Source: Lentisphaera marina (GTDB taxonomy: Bacteria; Verrucomicrobiota; Lentisphaeria; Lentisphaerales; Lentisphaeraceae). From it: a DNA stretch of 64,000 nucleotides. Where the stretch lies: contig NZ_JAQZZL010000001.1 in the NCBI RefSeq assembly GCF_028745505.1, positions 868,001-932,000 of the forward strand. Direction: 5' to 3'. Positions within the stretch are counted from its first letter, which is position 1. Each line of letters opens with the position of its first letter. The notes beneath the pieces are model-generated. The model did no database searches. It saw only the letters and a program-made list of their open reading frames with translations, and was not told the DNA's origin. Both the position numbers and the translations under genes were made by a program. Positions 43,485 to 51,344 of the stretch are shown here, one piece after another.

Positions 43485-43979
43485 TTAGCCGATCACGATT
43501 TTAAAATGTGACATGACAAGGTGATAGGTGAAGCCCCATAAATTGGTTCCTTCAATATCAATACAAGGAAAGTCAAAGTTCGGATAGAGCTTTGACTTTT
43601 TCTTTTTTTGGTGAAATTGCGATTGTCGCAAGTAGGAAAGTGGCACCCAATAAAATTCGCTATGCTCACGGAGGTCTAAAGTGATTGTTGGCTTCTTCTC
43701 TAGTTCAAAGAAATAGGCTTGGACCCACATGGGCCTCCCAACTTTTCCCCCAGCAGAAAGTAAATCGAGTTCGAGAGCATCACTTGTCGACAAATGAATG
43801 GCGCATTCCTCGCGAGTTTCGCGAATAGCGGCATGCAAAGCAGATTTATCTTCGGGATCAATTTTTCCTCCAGGCAAAGAAAGATGCCCCGACCAAGGAT
43901 CCTTTTCATTTTTACTTCTTTTGAGAATGAGGACTTCTTGTTGACAAAGAATTAAACTGACTGCGGCATTTGGAATCAT
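43485..43979 (-). CDS. Nudix hydrolase (CoA-pyrophosphatase-like)
   Basis: The 164-residue protein begins MIPNAAVSLILCQQEVLIL, an early beta-strand pair. KDPWSGHLSLPGGKIDPEDK leads into the Nudix box, ending AAIRETREECAI. The spacing is the slightly extended type (GG-x4-E/D followed by nine residues before REtxEE) that is typical of CoA- and related nucleoside-diphosphate-X hydrolases. Cytoplasmic. Such enzymes cleave CoA, NAD(H) or ADP-sugars to control their levels; which one applies is unknown. The first 22 codons and the upstream region are also present, nearly intact, in two additional tandem copies further upstream. This gene converges on the acidic His-rich protein, 5 nt from its stop. 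Confidence 0.88.
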   Translation of the reverse strand: MIPNAAVSLILCQQEVLILKRSKNEKDPWSGHLSLPGGKIDPEDKSALHAAIRETREECAIHLSTSDALELDLLSAGGKVGRPMWVQAYFFELEKKPTITLDLREHSEFYWVPLSYLRQSQFHQKKKKSKLYPNFDFPCIDIEGTNLWGFTYHLVMSHFKIVIG

Positions 43980-44730
43980 GTTTTAGTTTAAACTTTACTA
44001 ATAAATCTACAAGAGAGTCTGAAAGATAAATTTACGCGGAGTCGCAGAGCCACAGAGAATGGAGATAAAGAAACTTGATGCTAATTGGTCGATTTCTTTA
44101 AATAGAACTCAGCGTCTTAGCGCCTCTGCGTGAGATTAGAAAAGAGTTTGTACGTGCTTAGAATTATATAGGCTCTTGCTAATTTTCACTTCTTTTGAGA
44201 ATGAGGACTTCTTGTTGACAAAGAATTAAACTGACTGCGGCATTTGGAATCATGTTTTAGTTTAAACTTTACTAATAAATCTACAAGAGAGTCTGAAAGA
44301 TAAATTCACGCGGAGTCGCAGAGCCACAGAGAATGGAGACCAAGAAACTTGATGCTAATTGGTCGATTTCTTTAAATAGAACTCAGCGTCTTAGCGCCTC
44401 TGCGTGAGATTAGAAAAGAGTTTGTACGTGCTTAGAATTATATAGGCTCTTGATAATTTTCACTTCTTTTGAGAATGAGGACTTCTTGTTGACATAGAAT
44501 TAAACTGACTGCGGTACTTGGATTCATTTTTTAGTTTAAACTTTACTAATAAATCTACAAGAAAGTCTGAAAGATAACTTCACGCAGAGCCACAGAGAAT
44601 GGAGACCAAGAAACTTGATACTCAATTGTTGATCTCTTTGCATAGAACTCAGCGTCTTAGCGCCTCTGCGTGAGATTAGAAAAATGTTTGAAAGTGCTTA
44701 GAAGTATATAAGAGTAAGCTAAATTTCATT
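43914..44730. repeat. Three tandem 274-bp repeats duplicating the Nudix gene 5' end
   Basis: Unit 1 is 43914-44187, unit 2 is 44188-44461 and unit 3 starts at 44462 and fades near 44730. Units 1 and 2 differ at only about four positions; unit 3 is more divergent and has an 8-bp loss (GGAGTCG region). Each unit contains the first 22 codons and start codon of the Nudix gene on the minus strand. The copies in units 2 and 3 run into stops after 24 and 29 codons. Each also has imperfect inverted copies of a CGCAGAG-rich motif (CACGCGGAGTCGCAGAGCC against CTCTGCGTGAGA), about 18 of 25 positions pairing. Confidence 0.92.
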
Positions 44731-44872
44731 AAAAAACACTTAGAAAATTCGCGATGATCAAAGTCGATGAAATGGTGTGATTCCCCATGGAGAAGCTTAG
44801 AGTATTGTAGATAAATTGGCACTGGGGAATATGCCATAGTAATTTACCTGTAAATTTAAGGAGGAAAAACTA
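43980..44872. other. 893-bp non-coding stretch with tandem repeats
   Basis: Most of this stretch is the upstream part of the 274-bp repeats. The last 140 bp (44731-44872) is unique sequence that carries the strong ribosome site AAGGAGGAAAAACTAATG of the GxxExxY gene. I see no further gene. Confidence 0.6.
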
Positions 44873-45256
44873 ATGGACTTAAATACTTTAAGTGGAGAAA
44901 TAATAAGTGCATCGATCTTTGTTCACAAAAATTTGGGGCCTGGCTTACTTGAATCTGTATATGAAAGTTGTCTGACTTATGAGTTGCGAGATAGAGGCTT
45001 TAAGGTCGAGACACAAATAGTAGTGCCCGTGGTTTATAGAGGTATGATTTTTGGAGATGGTTTTAGAGCCGATATGTTAGTGAATGAAGAGGTGGTGGTT
45101 GAACTTAAATCTGTAGAAAATCTAAAACCAGTTCATAAAAAACAAGTCCTAACATACCTAAAACTTATGGATAAGCGCCTTGGCTTACTTATAAATTTTG
45201 GAGAAGTATTATTGAAGGACGGTGTTTATCGTGTGGTTAATCAATATAAGGATTGA
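44873..45256 (+). CDS. GxxExxY family protein (PDDEXK_3 nuclease-like)
   Basis: The motif G24-x-x-E27-x-x-Y30 (GPGLLESVYE) is exact. The fold of the PDDEXK_3 family is indicated by GFRADMLVNEEVVVELKSVE, with Asp67 and the E77-x-K79 pair as the metal-binding set, and by HKKQVLTYLKLMDKRLGLLI at the C-terminus. The family is of unknown function, with a restriction-endonuclease-like fold. It has a strong ribosome site (AAGGAGG). It stands beside the CGCAGAG-containing tandem repeats; my recollection is that genes of this family often lie near such repeats, which should be checked. It is a single gene with base composition like its neighbours. Confidence 0.92.
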   Translation: MDLNTLSGEIISASIFVHKNLGPGLLESVYESCLTYELRDRGFKVETQIVVPVVYRGMIFGDGFRADMLVNEEVVVELKSVENLKPVHKKQVLTYLKLMDKRLGLLINFGEVLLKDGVYRVVNQYKD

Positions 45257-45281
45257 TAAATGTTGGATGTGTATCACTGCA

Positions 45282-45314
45282 AACTTCAGTAAACACTGAG
45301 TATTTACTGAAGTT
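45282..45314. terminator. Perfect 12-bp hairpin between converging genes
   Basis: AACTTCAGTAAA (45282-45293) and TTTACTGAAGTT (45303-45314) form a perfect 12-bp stem with a 9-nt loop, after the GxxExxY stop and before the DUF4870 stop. There is no long T-run, so termination is likely but not certain. Confidence 0.55.
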
Positions 45315-45335
45315 CAAGTACTCGAAATCTTAATG

Positions 45336-45707
45336 CTATTTAATAAAGCGTATGGACCATGGGTATTTATACAGGAGGCCTCTGTTAGCTGCATTGGCTG
45401 CTTTGACGATGCAGACGATGTCCAAAATCACAATCACAAAAAGCATAAAGTAACCGATGAGAACCAAGCATAAGATGATACTTATGAAAGAGTAGATGAG
45501 CATGGCGATTTGGAAATTAATGGCCTCTTTACCACAAGCATCTAGGAATTCGGATTCATCTTTTTTGATTACCCAAAAAATCAGTGGACCTAGAAGTCCT
45601 CCGAAAGGGACGCCCGCAAAACTTAATAAGGCTAATAGGTGGCATACCATGCCATTAGTTTTTTCTTCTTTCGCAATATCTGCGGGGTCAACAATCAGTT
45701 CATCCAT
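45336..45707 (-). CDS. DUF4870 (Tic20-like) membrane protein
   Basis: The 123-residue protein starts with a short acidic part and then KEEKTNGMVCHLLALLSFAG, the conserved DUF4870 beginning. LLGPLIFWVIKKDESEFLDA and CGKEAINFQIAMLIYSFISI follow, and the last helices end in a basic tail with WSIRFIK. Four transmembrane segments are visible. The family is widespread in bacteria and related to Tic20, with no known function. It is a single gene; GAGGAGATAATAGATG supplies a good ribosome site. Confidence 0.9.
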   Translation of the reverse strand: MDELIVDPADIAKEEKTNGMVCHLLALLSFAGVPFGGLLGPLIFWVIKKDESEFLDACGKEAINFQIAMLIYSFISIILCLVLIGYFMLFVIVILDIVCIVKAANAANRGLLYKYPWSIRFIK

Positions 45708-45930
45708 CTATTATCTCCTCTTCAATAATTTCTTTCTTTTACTTGAGTCTAATTTATTTAAAGGTCAATAAATGAAACTTAAGTAAAGTTAAAGCCGAGC
45801 AAAATTTTTGATTAATGTAATGCATTAATTTTTTTGTTAAAAATTGATTTAAGTGATTTAAAAATTTGTGTGAGTTTAACAAATGGCGTAGTTTAAGTGT
45901 AGTAATATTAATTTAAAAAGAGGTAATAAG

Positions 45931-46530
45931 ATGTCTTTTGTACAACGAGATCTCCCCTATGGTTTTGATGATTTAGCACCACACTTGGACCGTAGCGTTT
46001 TGGAGATTCATTTTACTAAACACCATGCGGGTTATGTGTCTAAACTCAATGCAGCTTTGGAGCACAGTGACTTAATTAATAAAAGTCTTTCATCGCTTGT
46101 CGCTGACCTCTCGGTAGTTCCTGAAGGACAGCGTGCGGCAGTTAAAAAACTTGCGGGCCAACACTATAACCATCAACTTTACTGGGAAAGCCTTTCTCCA
46201 CGCGGTGGTGGCGAACCAGTAGGTGCTTTGGCCGATGCGATTGTTAGGGACTTTGGTTCTTACGATGAATTTCGTAAACAATTTTCTGCGGCTTCAGCCG
46301 CCCAATTTGGTAGTGGGTGGGCTTGGTTAAGTGAACGCAATGGTACATTAGAAGTCAGTTCGACGGGGAATGAAGATACTCCCCTAATGACAGGGGCTAA
46401 ACCTTTGTTAACTCTGGATGTTTGGGAGCATGCGTACTACTTACAGTACCAAAACCGTCGTCCTGACTTCATTGAGGCCTTTTGGAATGTAGTTGACTGG
46501 GATGCAGTAAACTCGCGTTTTAGTTCTTAA
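45931..46530 (+). CDS. sodB: Superoxide dismutase, Fe/Mn type
   Basis: The 199-residue protein converts superoxide to hydrogen peroxide and oxygen in the cytoplasm. Metal ligands are H27, H81, D163 and H167, seen in LEIHFTKHHAGYV, GQHYNHQLYW and LTLDVWEHAYYLQYQNRRPDF. Gln77 aligns with the Gln that marks Fe enzymes, but Glu148 (GNEDTPL) stands where Mn enzymes have their Gln, so metal use is uncertain. AAAGAGGTAATAAG precedes the ATG. It is a single gene with its own terminator. The symbol sodB is used because of the Fe-type Gln; sodA cannot be excluded. Confidence 0.93.
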   Translation: MSFVQRDLPYGFDDLAPHLDRSVLEIHFTKHHAGYVSKLNAALEHSDLINKSLSSLVADLSVVPEGQRAAVKKLAGQHYNHQLYWESLSPRGGGEPVGALADAIVRDFGSYDEFRKQFSAASAAQFGSGWAWLSERNGTLEVSSTGNEDTPLMTGAKPLLTLDVWEHAYYLQYQNRRPDFIEAFWNVVDWDAVNSRFSS

Positions 46531-46551
46531 AAGACTAAAAGGATAATGACT

Positions 46552-46582
46552 AAGGGAGTTCTTTCTAGAGCTCTCTTTTTTT
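46552..46582 (+). terminator. Rho-independent terminator of superoxide dismutase
   Basis: AAGGGAGTTC and GAGCTCTCTT pair over 10 bp with two G-U pairs and a 6-nt loop, then TTTTT. It stands just before the stop codon of the converging TolC-like gene. Confidence 0.78.
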
Positions 46583-47966
46583 ATTTAAAGATAGTGATTT
46601 CGTCTAAGTTAGTCAATTTATCTTTTTTAACGATAGTGAGATTGGGAGCGTAGGACATACCGGAATCAAATAGATAGTTTTGTAGAGTTTCCATATAATT
46701 TGTCTGTAAATTGATCAATTGAATACGTGAATCTTCCAAGCGGTTTTGACTTCGTAGGTATTCGAGTATGGCCATTTTGCCACTTTCCCAACGGTCTTTA
46801 TAAAGTTCCAATTGTTCTTCATTGAATTTAATCTCCTGAATTTGTACTTGTATGGAAGTGTTGAGTTCATTGAGTGCTCGTTCAAGACTGCGAAGGCTTT
46901 GTAAGCGATCGTTATAGAGAATCTTGTAATCGAAACCATTTTCACGGAGGTTATTCTTGGCTATTTCTAGTTGGGCAATTTCAGCACGATTTCCTAGAGT
47001 CCAATTTAAATTGACACCGACCGTCGTGTCTTCTTTACCACGTAGGTTGATGTTTTCATTAGTATCGTTTTCTAAGTTGTGACGAACGAATAAACTGACA
47101 TCGACGAAGTTCTTTTCGTCTCTATCCTCGAGCTCGCGAGTGAGTTTAATTCGATTCAATTCTAGATTTAAAAAGTCTTCAGAGTTTTGTTGAGCGTACT
47201 TCATGTCTTCTACGCTATTGGGTTTGGCAAGTGAGAATTCGAAGTTGGTTTGGACTTTAAAAGCTTCTTCAGGTGCAAGTCCCATGAGTACTTGTAGGTT
47301 ATCGAGTTCATTTTTTAATCTCACTCCAGCAGCAATAACTGATATCTCATCGCGAGGGACATTGATTTTTGCCGATGAAATATCCAGTGGATCTTCTCGA
47401 GCAATGGCCATCTCAAGATTCTTTTTGGAAGTTTCTAGACGACGTTTAGAAATATCGAGTGATTTCGTGGCTCTAATAAGGCGGTAAAAACTATTCATCA
47501 CATCGCGAACTAAGTCGCGTTTTGTACGCTTAAGTGAGTTGAGACTAATGAGTTCATCGGTATGGGAGTTACGAATATTTTTAAGAGATGAACTTAAGCT
47601 GCCACCGCCCAGAATTTGTTTAGAGAGCGAAATCCCAAGGTCAGTATTGTCAGTGTTATTATCGCCATCTTGTGAGTGAGCACCTGTGACATTGAATTCA
47701 AAACCTGCAGGGAGTGGTTGATTAAGTCGAAAAGTTTGAGCATCCGAGCTGCCATCCGTTTTTGACGATGCAGTGGAACTTAAGGAAAGGTCATAAGCAG
47801 AGCGTGCAATAGCGGAGTTTTGGACACGGTTATTTAGACTGAGTTCGGAGTTTTTGATAATTTGTGAATTTTTGGTGGCGTATTCAATGATTTGCTCTAT
47901 GGTCCAAGTCTTATCCTGAGCTTGGAGTGAGCAAGAAATAATAAAAATGAGTAATAATTTTTTCAT
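46581..47966 (-). CDS. TolC-like outer-membrane efflux protein
   Basis: A signal peptide (MKKLLLIFIISCSLQA) precedes 445 residues made of long helices. The segments are typical of outer membrane efflux (OEP) proteins: TWTIEQIIEYATKNSQIIKN, ILGGGSLSSSLKNIRNSHTD and, in the second half, LNWTLGNRAEIAQLEIAKNN and YLRSQNRLEDSRIQLINLQTNYME. It is expected to form a trimeric channel through the outer membrane for the ABC transporter and adaptors encoded upstream. The start overlaps the stop of the MacB-like gene by 4 nt, so the genes are translationally coupled. It is the last gene of the four-gene operon. Confidence 0.87.
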   Translation of the reverse strand: MKKLLLIFIISCSLQAQDKTWTIEQIIEYATKNSQIIKNSELSLNNRVQNSAIARSAYDLSLSSTASSKTDGSSDAQTFRLNQPLPAGFEFNVTGAHSQDGDNNTDNTDLGISLSKQILGGGSLSSSLKNIRNSHTDELISLNSLKRTKRDLVRDVMNSFYRLIRATKSLDISKRRLETSKKNLEMAIAREDPLDISSAKINVPRDEISVIAAGVRLKNELDNLQVLMGLAPEEAFKVQTNFEFSLAKPNSVEDMKYAQQNSEDFLNLELNRIKLTRELEDRDEKNFVDVSLFVRHNLENDTNENINLRGKEDTTVGVNLNWTLGNRAEIAQLEIAKNNLRENGFDYKILYNDRLQSLRSLERALNELNTSIQVQIQEIKFNEEQLELYKDRWESGKMAILEYLRSQNRLEDSRIQLINLQTNYMETLQNYLFDSGMSYAPNLTIVKKDKLTNLDEITIFK

Positions 47967-49930
47967 TCGCTTCTCAAGGCCTCTACGGGGTTAAGTTCAG
48001 CTGCATTTTTTGCGGGGAAAAGACCGAAAATCAAACCGGTTGACATGGATGCAGCAAAGGAAATAAATAAAAGGGGGATTGAAAAAACAACCGGGATCTC
48101 TAGGGCAGAGCAGGTCGCAAAGACAACGAGGAAGGAGAGCAGGACACCAAAGACTCCACCAGTAGCAGAAAGGATGACGGATTCAGCTAGGAATTGCATG
48201 AGGATGTTATTTTGTGATGCACCAGTAGCTCGTCGTATACCAATTTCTCGAACTCTTTCTCGAACAGAGGCTAACATGATGTTCATGATTCCGATCCCAC
48301 CTACAACCATGGAGATAGAGGAGATGATCACGGTGAGGATATCGAGGAGTTTTCCGGCTTCTTCTTTTTGTCTTAAAAGGTCAATGGGGATGACGATTTC
48401 AAAATCTTTGACGCCGCTATGTAGGCCTTGAATGACTTTGGAGATTTTAGCCCCTGATGAAATGAGCTCATCCTCATTCTTCACTTGCAGCTGAATTTCG
48501 TCGAGTTGGCTACGGAGTTTTTGTTGATTGATTCGTGTTAATGCCGTTTGAAGTGGGATTAAGATATCGGAGTTTGAGTCTTTCAGGCCAGAAGCTTCGA
48601 GCCCTTTTAAATTGATGTTTTGATTTTTGAGGACACCTACGATGGTGTAAGGAATTCCACCAAGAGTAATGCTTTTACCAATGGCAGGGTAGCCGACTTT
48701 AGAGACGACACTCGAACCAATTATGCAGACTTTAGCTGCAAAGTCTTGGTCAAATGGATCAAAGCTACGGCCCTCGCGGAGCTTTAGGTTATTTACTTTT
48801 AAGAAATCACCTGCAATGGCTCTAACTCTCGATTTTAGCGCGTGACCTTCATGAAGGACCGTCATCGGCGTTTCGCGAAGAGCGGCATGAGCTTTTAATG
48901 AAGATTGCTCTAGTAGAGTTTCGTAATCTTTTAAACTCAGTCCCTGTGAACCGCGAATACGAGCTTGATTCAATTCGACGTCTTTAAAGGGGATGTTATT
49001 AATTTTTATAAGATTAGATCCTAAAGCTCGTATTTGGTCAGCTTGTTTTTTCTTACTACCAAGAGAGAAGGATGACATGCAAATCACGGAGCTTACGCCG
49101 ATGATAATCCCTAACATAGTGAGGAAGGAACGCATTTTATGGGGGAGTAAGCCTTCGCGGACGCCTGCGGCAACAAGCTGACGAAAACGGATTCCATAAG
49201 ACTCTGCAGGCGCTTTGCTTTCTTTTTTGATTTTAGTTAAATCCGAGTGGCCCGTGTCGTCAATGACTTTGCCATCCTTCATAGTGATTTTACGTGTACC
49301 CGTTTCGGCGAGCTCGCGATCATGGGTGACCATGATGATGGTCTTACCTTCTTGGTTGAGTTGATAAAGAATATTCATGATTTCTTTACCAGTTTTTGAG
49401 TCCAATGCACCAGTGGGTTCATCTGCCATGAGGATGTCGGGAGTATTGACAAGTGCTCGAGCAATAGCTACACGTTGGTTTTGACCACCAGAAAGTTCTG
49501 TGGGTCTATGGCCAAGGCGTTCGCCAAGTCCCATTTTTGCCGCATAGGTCTTTGCTATCTCTAGGTTGTCTTCTTTTACCCCGCCTGCATAGGCAAGTGG
49601 TAAGGCAATGTTTTCTGTAATAGTTAGGTGAGGAAGTAAATTAAATTGCTGGAAAACAAATCCTACGGTACGATTTCTAAATGAAGAAAGTTCTTCGTCT
49701 TTCATTTGGGCGACATCGGTGCCGTTGTACTCTAAAGTCCCTCCATCGGGAGTGTCGAGCAGGCCAAGGATATGCATAAGCGTAGATTTACCGGAGCCTG
49801 AACTACCGATAATCATGACGAATTCACCAGCTTGGATGTCTATGTCAACGCCATCAAGGGCCTTTACAGTTTCTTCGCCCATGTGATAGTGACGTTGTAG
49901 ATTGCGAATTTTAATCAAGTGTTCACTCAT
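47963..49930 (-). CDS. MacB-like ABC transporter, ATP-binding and permease fusion
   Basis: The ATG at 49930 is chosen because AGGAG stands 7 nt upstream; it overlaps the upstream adaptor by 8 nt. The N-terminal 225 residues are an ATPase: Walker A GSSGSGKSTLMHIL, signature ELSGGQNQRVAIARAL, Walker B DILMADEPTGALD and the H-loop IMVTHD. The permease half has one helix near residue 270 (RSFLTMLGIIIGVSSVICMS), a large periplasmic MacB core domain of about 220 residues and three C-terminal helices (IGIMNIMLASVRERVREIGI and so on). This is the MacB/LolCDE-type mechanotransmission design. Substrate is unknown (macrolides, peptides, lipoproteins or toxins in the family). It works with the adaptors and channel of this operon. 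Confidence 0.93.
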   Translation of the reverse strand: MSEHLIKIRNLQRHYHMGEETVKALDGVDIDIQAGEFVMIIGSSGSGKSTLMHILGLLDTPDGGTLEYNGTDVAQMKDEELSSFRNRTVGFVFQQFNLLPHLTITENIALPLAYAGGVKEDNLEIAKTYAAKMGLGERLGHRPTELSGGQNQRVAIARALVNTPDILMADEPTGALDSKTGKEIMNILYQLNQEGKTIIMVTHDRELAETGTRKITMKDGKVIDDTGHSDLTKIKKESKAPAESYGIRFRQLVAAGVREGLLPHKMRSFLTMLGIIIGVSSVICMSSFSLGSKKKQADQIRALGSNLIKINNIPFKDVELNQARIRGSQGLSLKDYETLLEQSSLKAHAALRETPMTVLHEGHALKSRVRAIAGDFLKVNNLKLREGRSFDPFDQDFAAKVCIIGSSVVSKVGYPAIGKSITLGGIPYTIVGVLKNQNINLKGLEASGLKDSNSDILIPLQTALTRINQQKLRSQLDEIQLQVKNEDELISSGAKISKVIQGLHSGVKDFEIVIPIDLLRQKEEAGKLLDILTVIISSISMVVGGIGIMNIMLASVRERVREIGIRRATGASQNNILMQFLAESVILSATGGVFGVLLSFLVVFATCSALEIPVVFSIPLLFISFAASMSTGLIFGLFPAKNAAELNPVEALRSE

Positions 49931-51344
49931 TATCTTCTCCTGGGTAGAGAAGGACTTCTTCGCCTTCACTTATGCCTTCTTCAATAATAAAATTAAAGTG
50001 ATCGAAAACGCGTCCTTGGATATTTTTTTGTCCCGTACGAGTTTGAACAAATAGACCGGCGTCCGTATGGATAAGTGCTGAGCGTGGTATGCTAAGGTGA
50101 GCTTCTTTATCTGAAAGTTTAAAAGTTAGAGATGCACCCATGCCTGGGTGAAGTTTTAAGTCATTTTCTTTTAAAGCAACCTTAACGTCAAAAAGGTAGA
50201 CGCGACTTTTGCCGTCAGGGCTCTTGATCCAGTTGTTGCGATCTTGACCTAAGCCCGAGATGCTGGTAACACGTCCAGTAACCTTTTGATCTGGATAAGC
50301 AATGAATTCGAGGTCCACAGGCATATTGGGTTTAATTTTATCGTAATCTGATTCGTTTACTGTACAGCTGATCTCCATTTTAGAAGGATCAATCACCTCG
50401 GCAATGATCACATTTTCACCAACGCTATTGCCGGCTTGGTAGGGGAGAAAAATACCACCTGCTCCAAAGTCGCGTTTCTTTTTGATTTTTAAGTAGCCTT
50501 CGCTGGGAGAAAGGATTTGAGTTTGTTTCGAAATCTTCTTTTTATAAGTGAGGTCGGTATTTACTGAGTTGATTTTAGCTTTGATTTCGTTTATTTGATT
50601 GTTGAGGGCTACCTCTTTTCTTTCTCTTAGTTCGATTTGTTTTTCAAGAGCAACCTTGTCGTTTTGTGTACTTTGATCAAGTACTTTTAGTTTATCCTCA
50701 TCAACACCTTTCATCAGTGCCGCACTTTCAGTTTGCACTTGACGTAGATTCTCTTTGGCGAGCTTTACGTTTTTGACGTATTTATCATATGCCATAGTAG
50801 AGATGAACCCTTTATCATAAAGTTTTTTTTCTACTTGGAGAACGCGTTCTTCTTCCGCTAATTTTAGCCGTGCTAATTGTTGATTGATCTCCATAGTTTG
50901 AACTTCATGGGGATGAGGTTTGTTTTTTTCGTATTGATATATTTCTTGAGAACGTTTCAGTTTATTACGGTAAGTACGGATACTTGCATCGTAACTTTTT
51001 AGATTGAGTTCCATGGTGATTTTCTGTAATTTTAGCGCACGCTGATGATTTTCTAATTGGTCTTCAAGTCCACGGATTTCATCTAACATCCTTTTGTTGT
51101 CAATCGAAGCAATGAGTTGACCTTTTTTTACATAGGTATTATTGGGCAGGATACTCAATAAATTCCCACTACTACCCGAAGTGACAGGCTCCTTGATGGC
51201 GGGAGTAACATTGCCATTCTCAATTAGAGTTTGCTCTTGCTCAAGTATAGATGCGCTAACGTAAATCTTTGATCTTTTGCGAGGCTGGTTTATGATCAAA
51301 AAAACCGTTGTGGCTAAAGCAATGATGATAAGAATCTTTTTCAT
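49923..51344 (-). CDS. HlyD/MacA-like periplasmic adaptor
   Basis: The N-terminus MKKILIIIALATTVFLIINQ is a membrane anchor. A lipoyl half (TYVKKGQLIASIDNKRMLDE) is followed by a coiled-coil hairpin from about 75 to 250 (EDQLENHQRALKLQKITMEL). The second lipoyl half (SEGYLKIKKKRDFGAGGIF) and a beta-barrel (NMPVDLEFIAYPDQKVTGRV, LHPGMGASLTFKL) follow. This is the standard membrane-fusion protein order. It is likely to link the MacB-like transporter to the TolC-like protein. It overlaps the upstream double-adaptor gene by 4 nt and the downstream transporter gene by 8 nt, so the operon is tightly coupled. The coiled coil is long compared with MacA. Confidence 0.9.
   Translation of the reverse strand: MKKILIIIALATTVFLIINQPRKRSKIYVSASILEQEQTLIENGNVTPAIKEPVTSGSSGNLLSILPNNTYVKKGQLIASIDNKRMLDEIRGLEDQLENHQRALKLQKITMELNLKSYDASIRTYRNKLKRSQEIYQYEKNKPHPHEVQTMEINQQLARLKLAEEERVLQVEKKLYDKGFISTMAYDKYVKNVKLAKENLRQVQTESAALMKGVDEDKLKVLDQSTQNDKVALEKQIELRERKEVALNNQINEIKAKINSVNTDLTYKKKISKQTQILSPSEGYLKIKKKRDFGAGGIFLPYQAGNSVGENVIIAEVIDPSKMEISCTVNESDYDKIKPNMPVDLEFIAYPDQKVTGRVTSISGLGQDRNNWIKSPDGKSRVYLFDVKVALKENDLKLHPGMGASLTFKLSDKEAHLSIPRSALIHTDAGLFVQTRTGQKNIQGRVFDHFNFIIEEGISEGEEVLLYPGEDNE

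Noticed and set aside
44179..44253. Twenty-four-codon frame identical to the start of the Nudix protein
   Set aside because: It is a truncated copy created by the tandem repeat; there is no reason to think it makes a useful peptide.
43914..44730. Tandem repeats as a possible CRISPR array
   Set aside because: Units are 274 bp, contiguous without variable spacers, and contain coding sequence of the Nudix gene; there are no cas genes.
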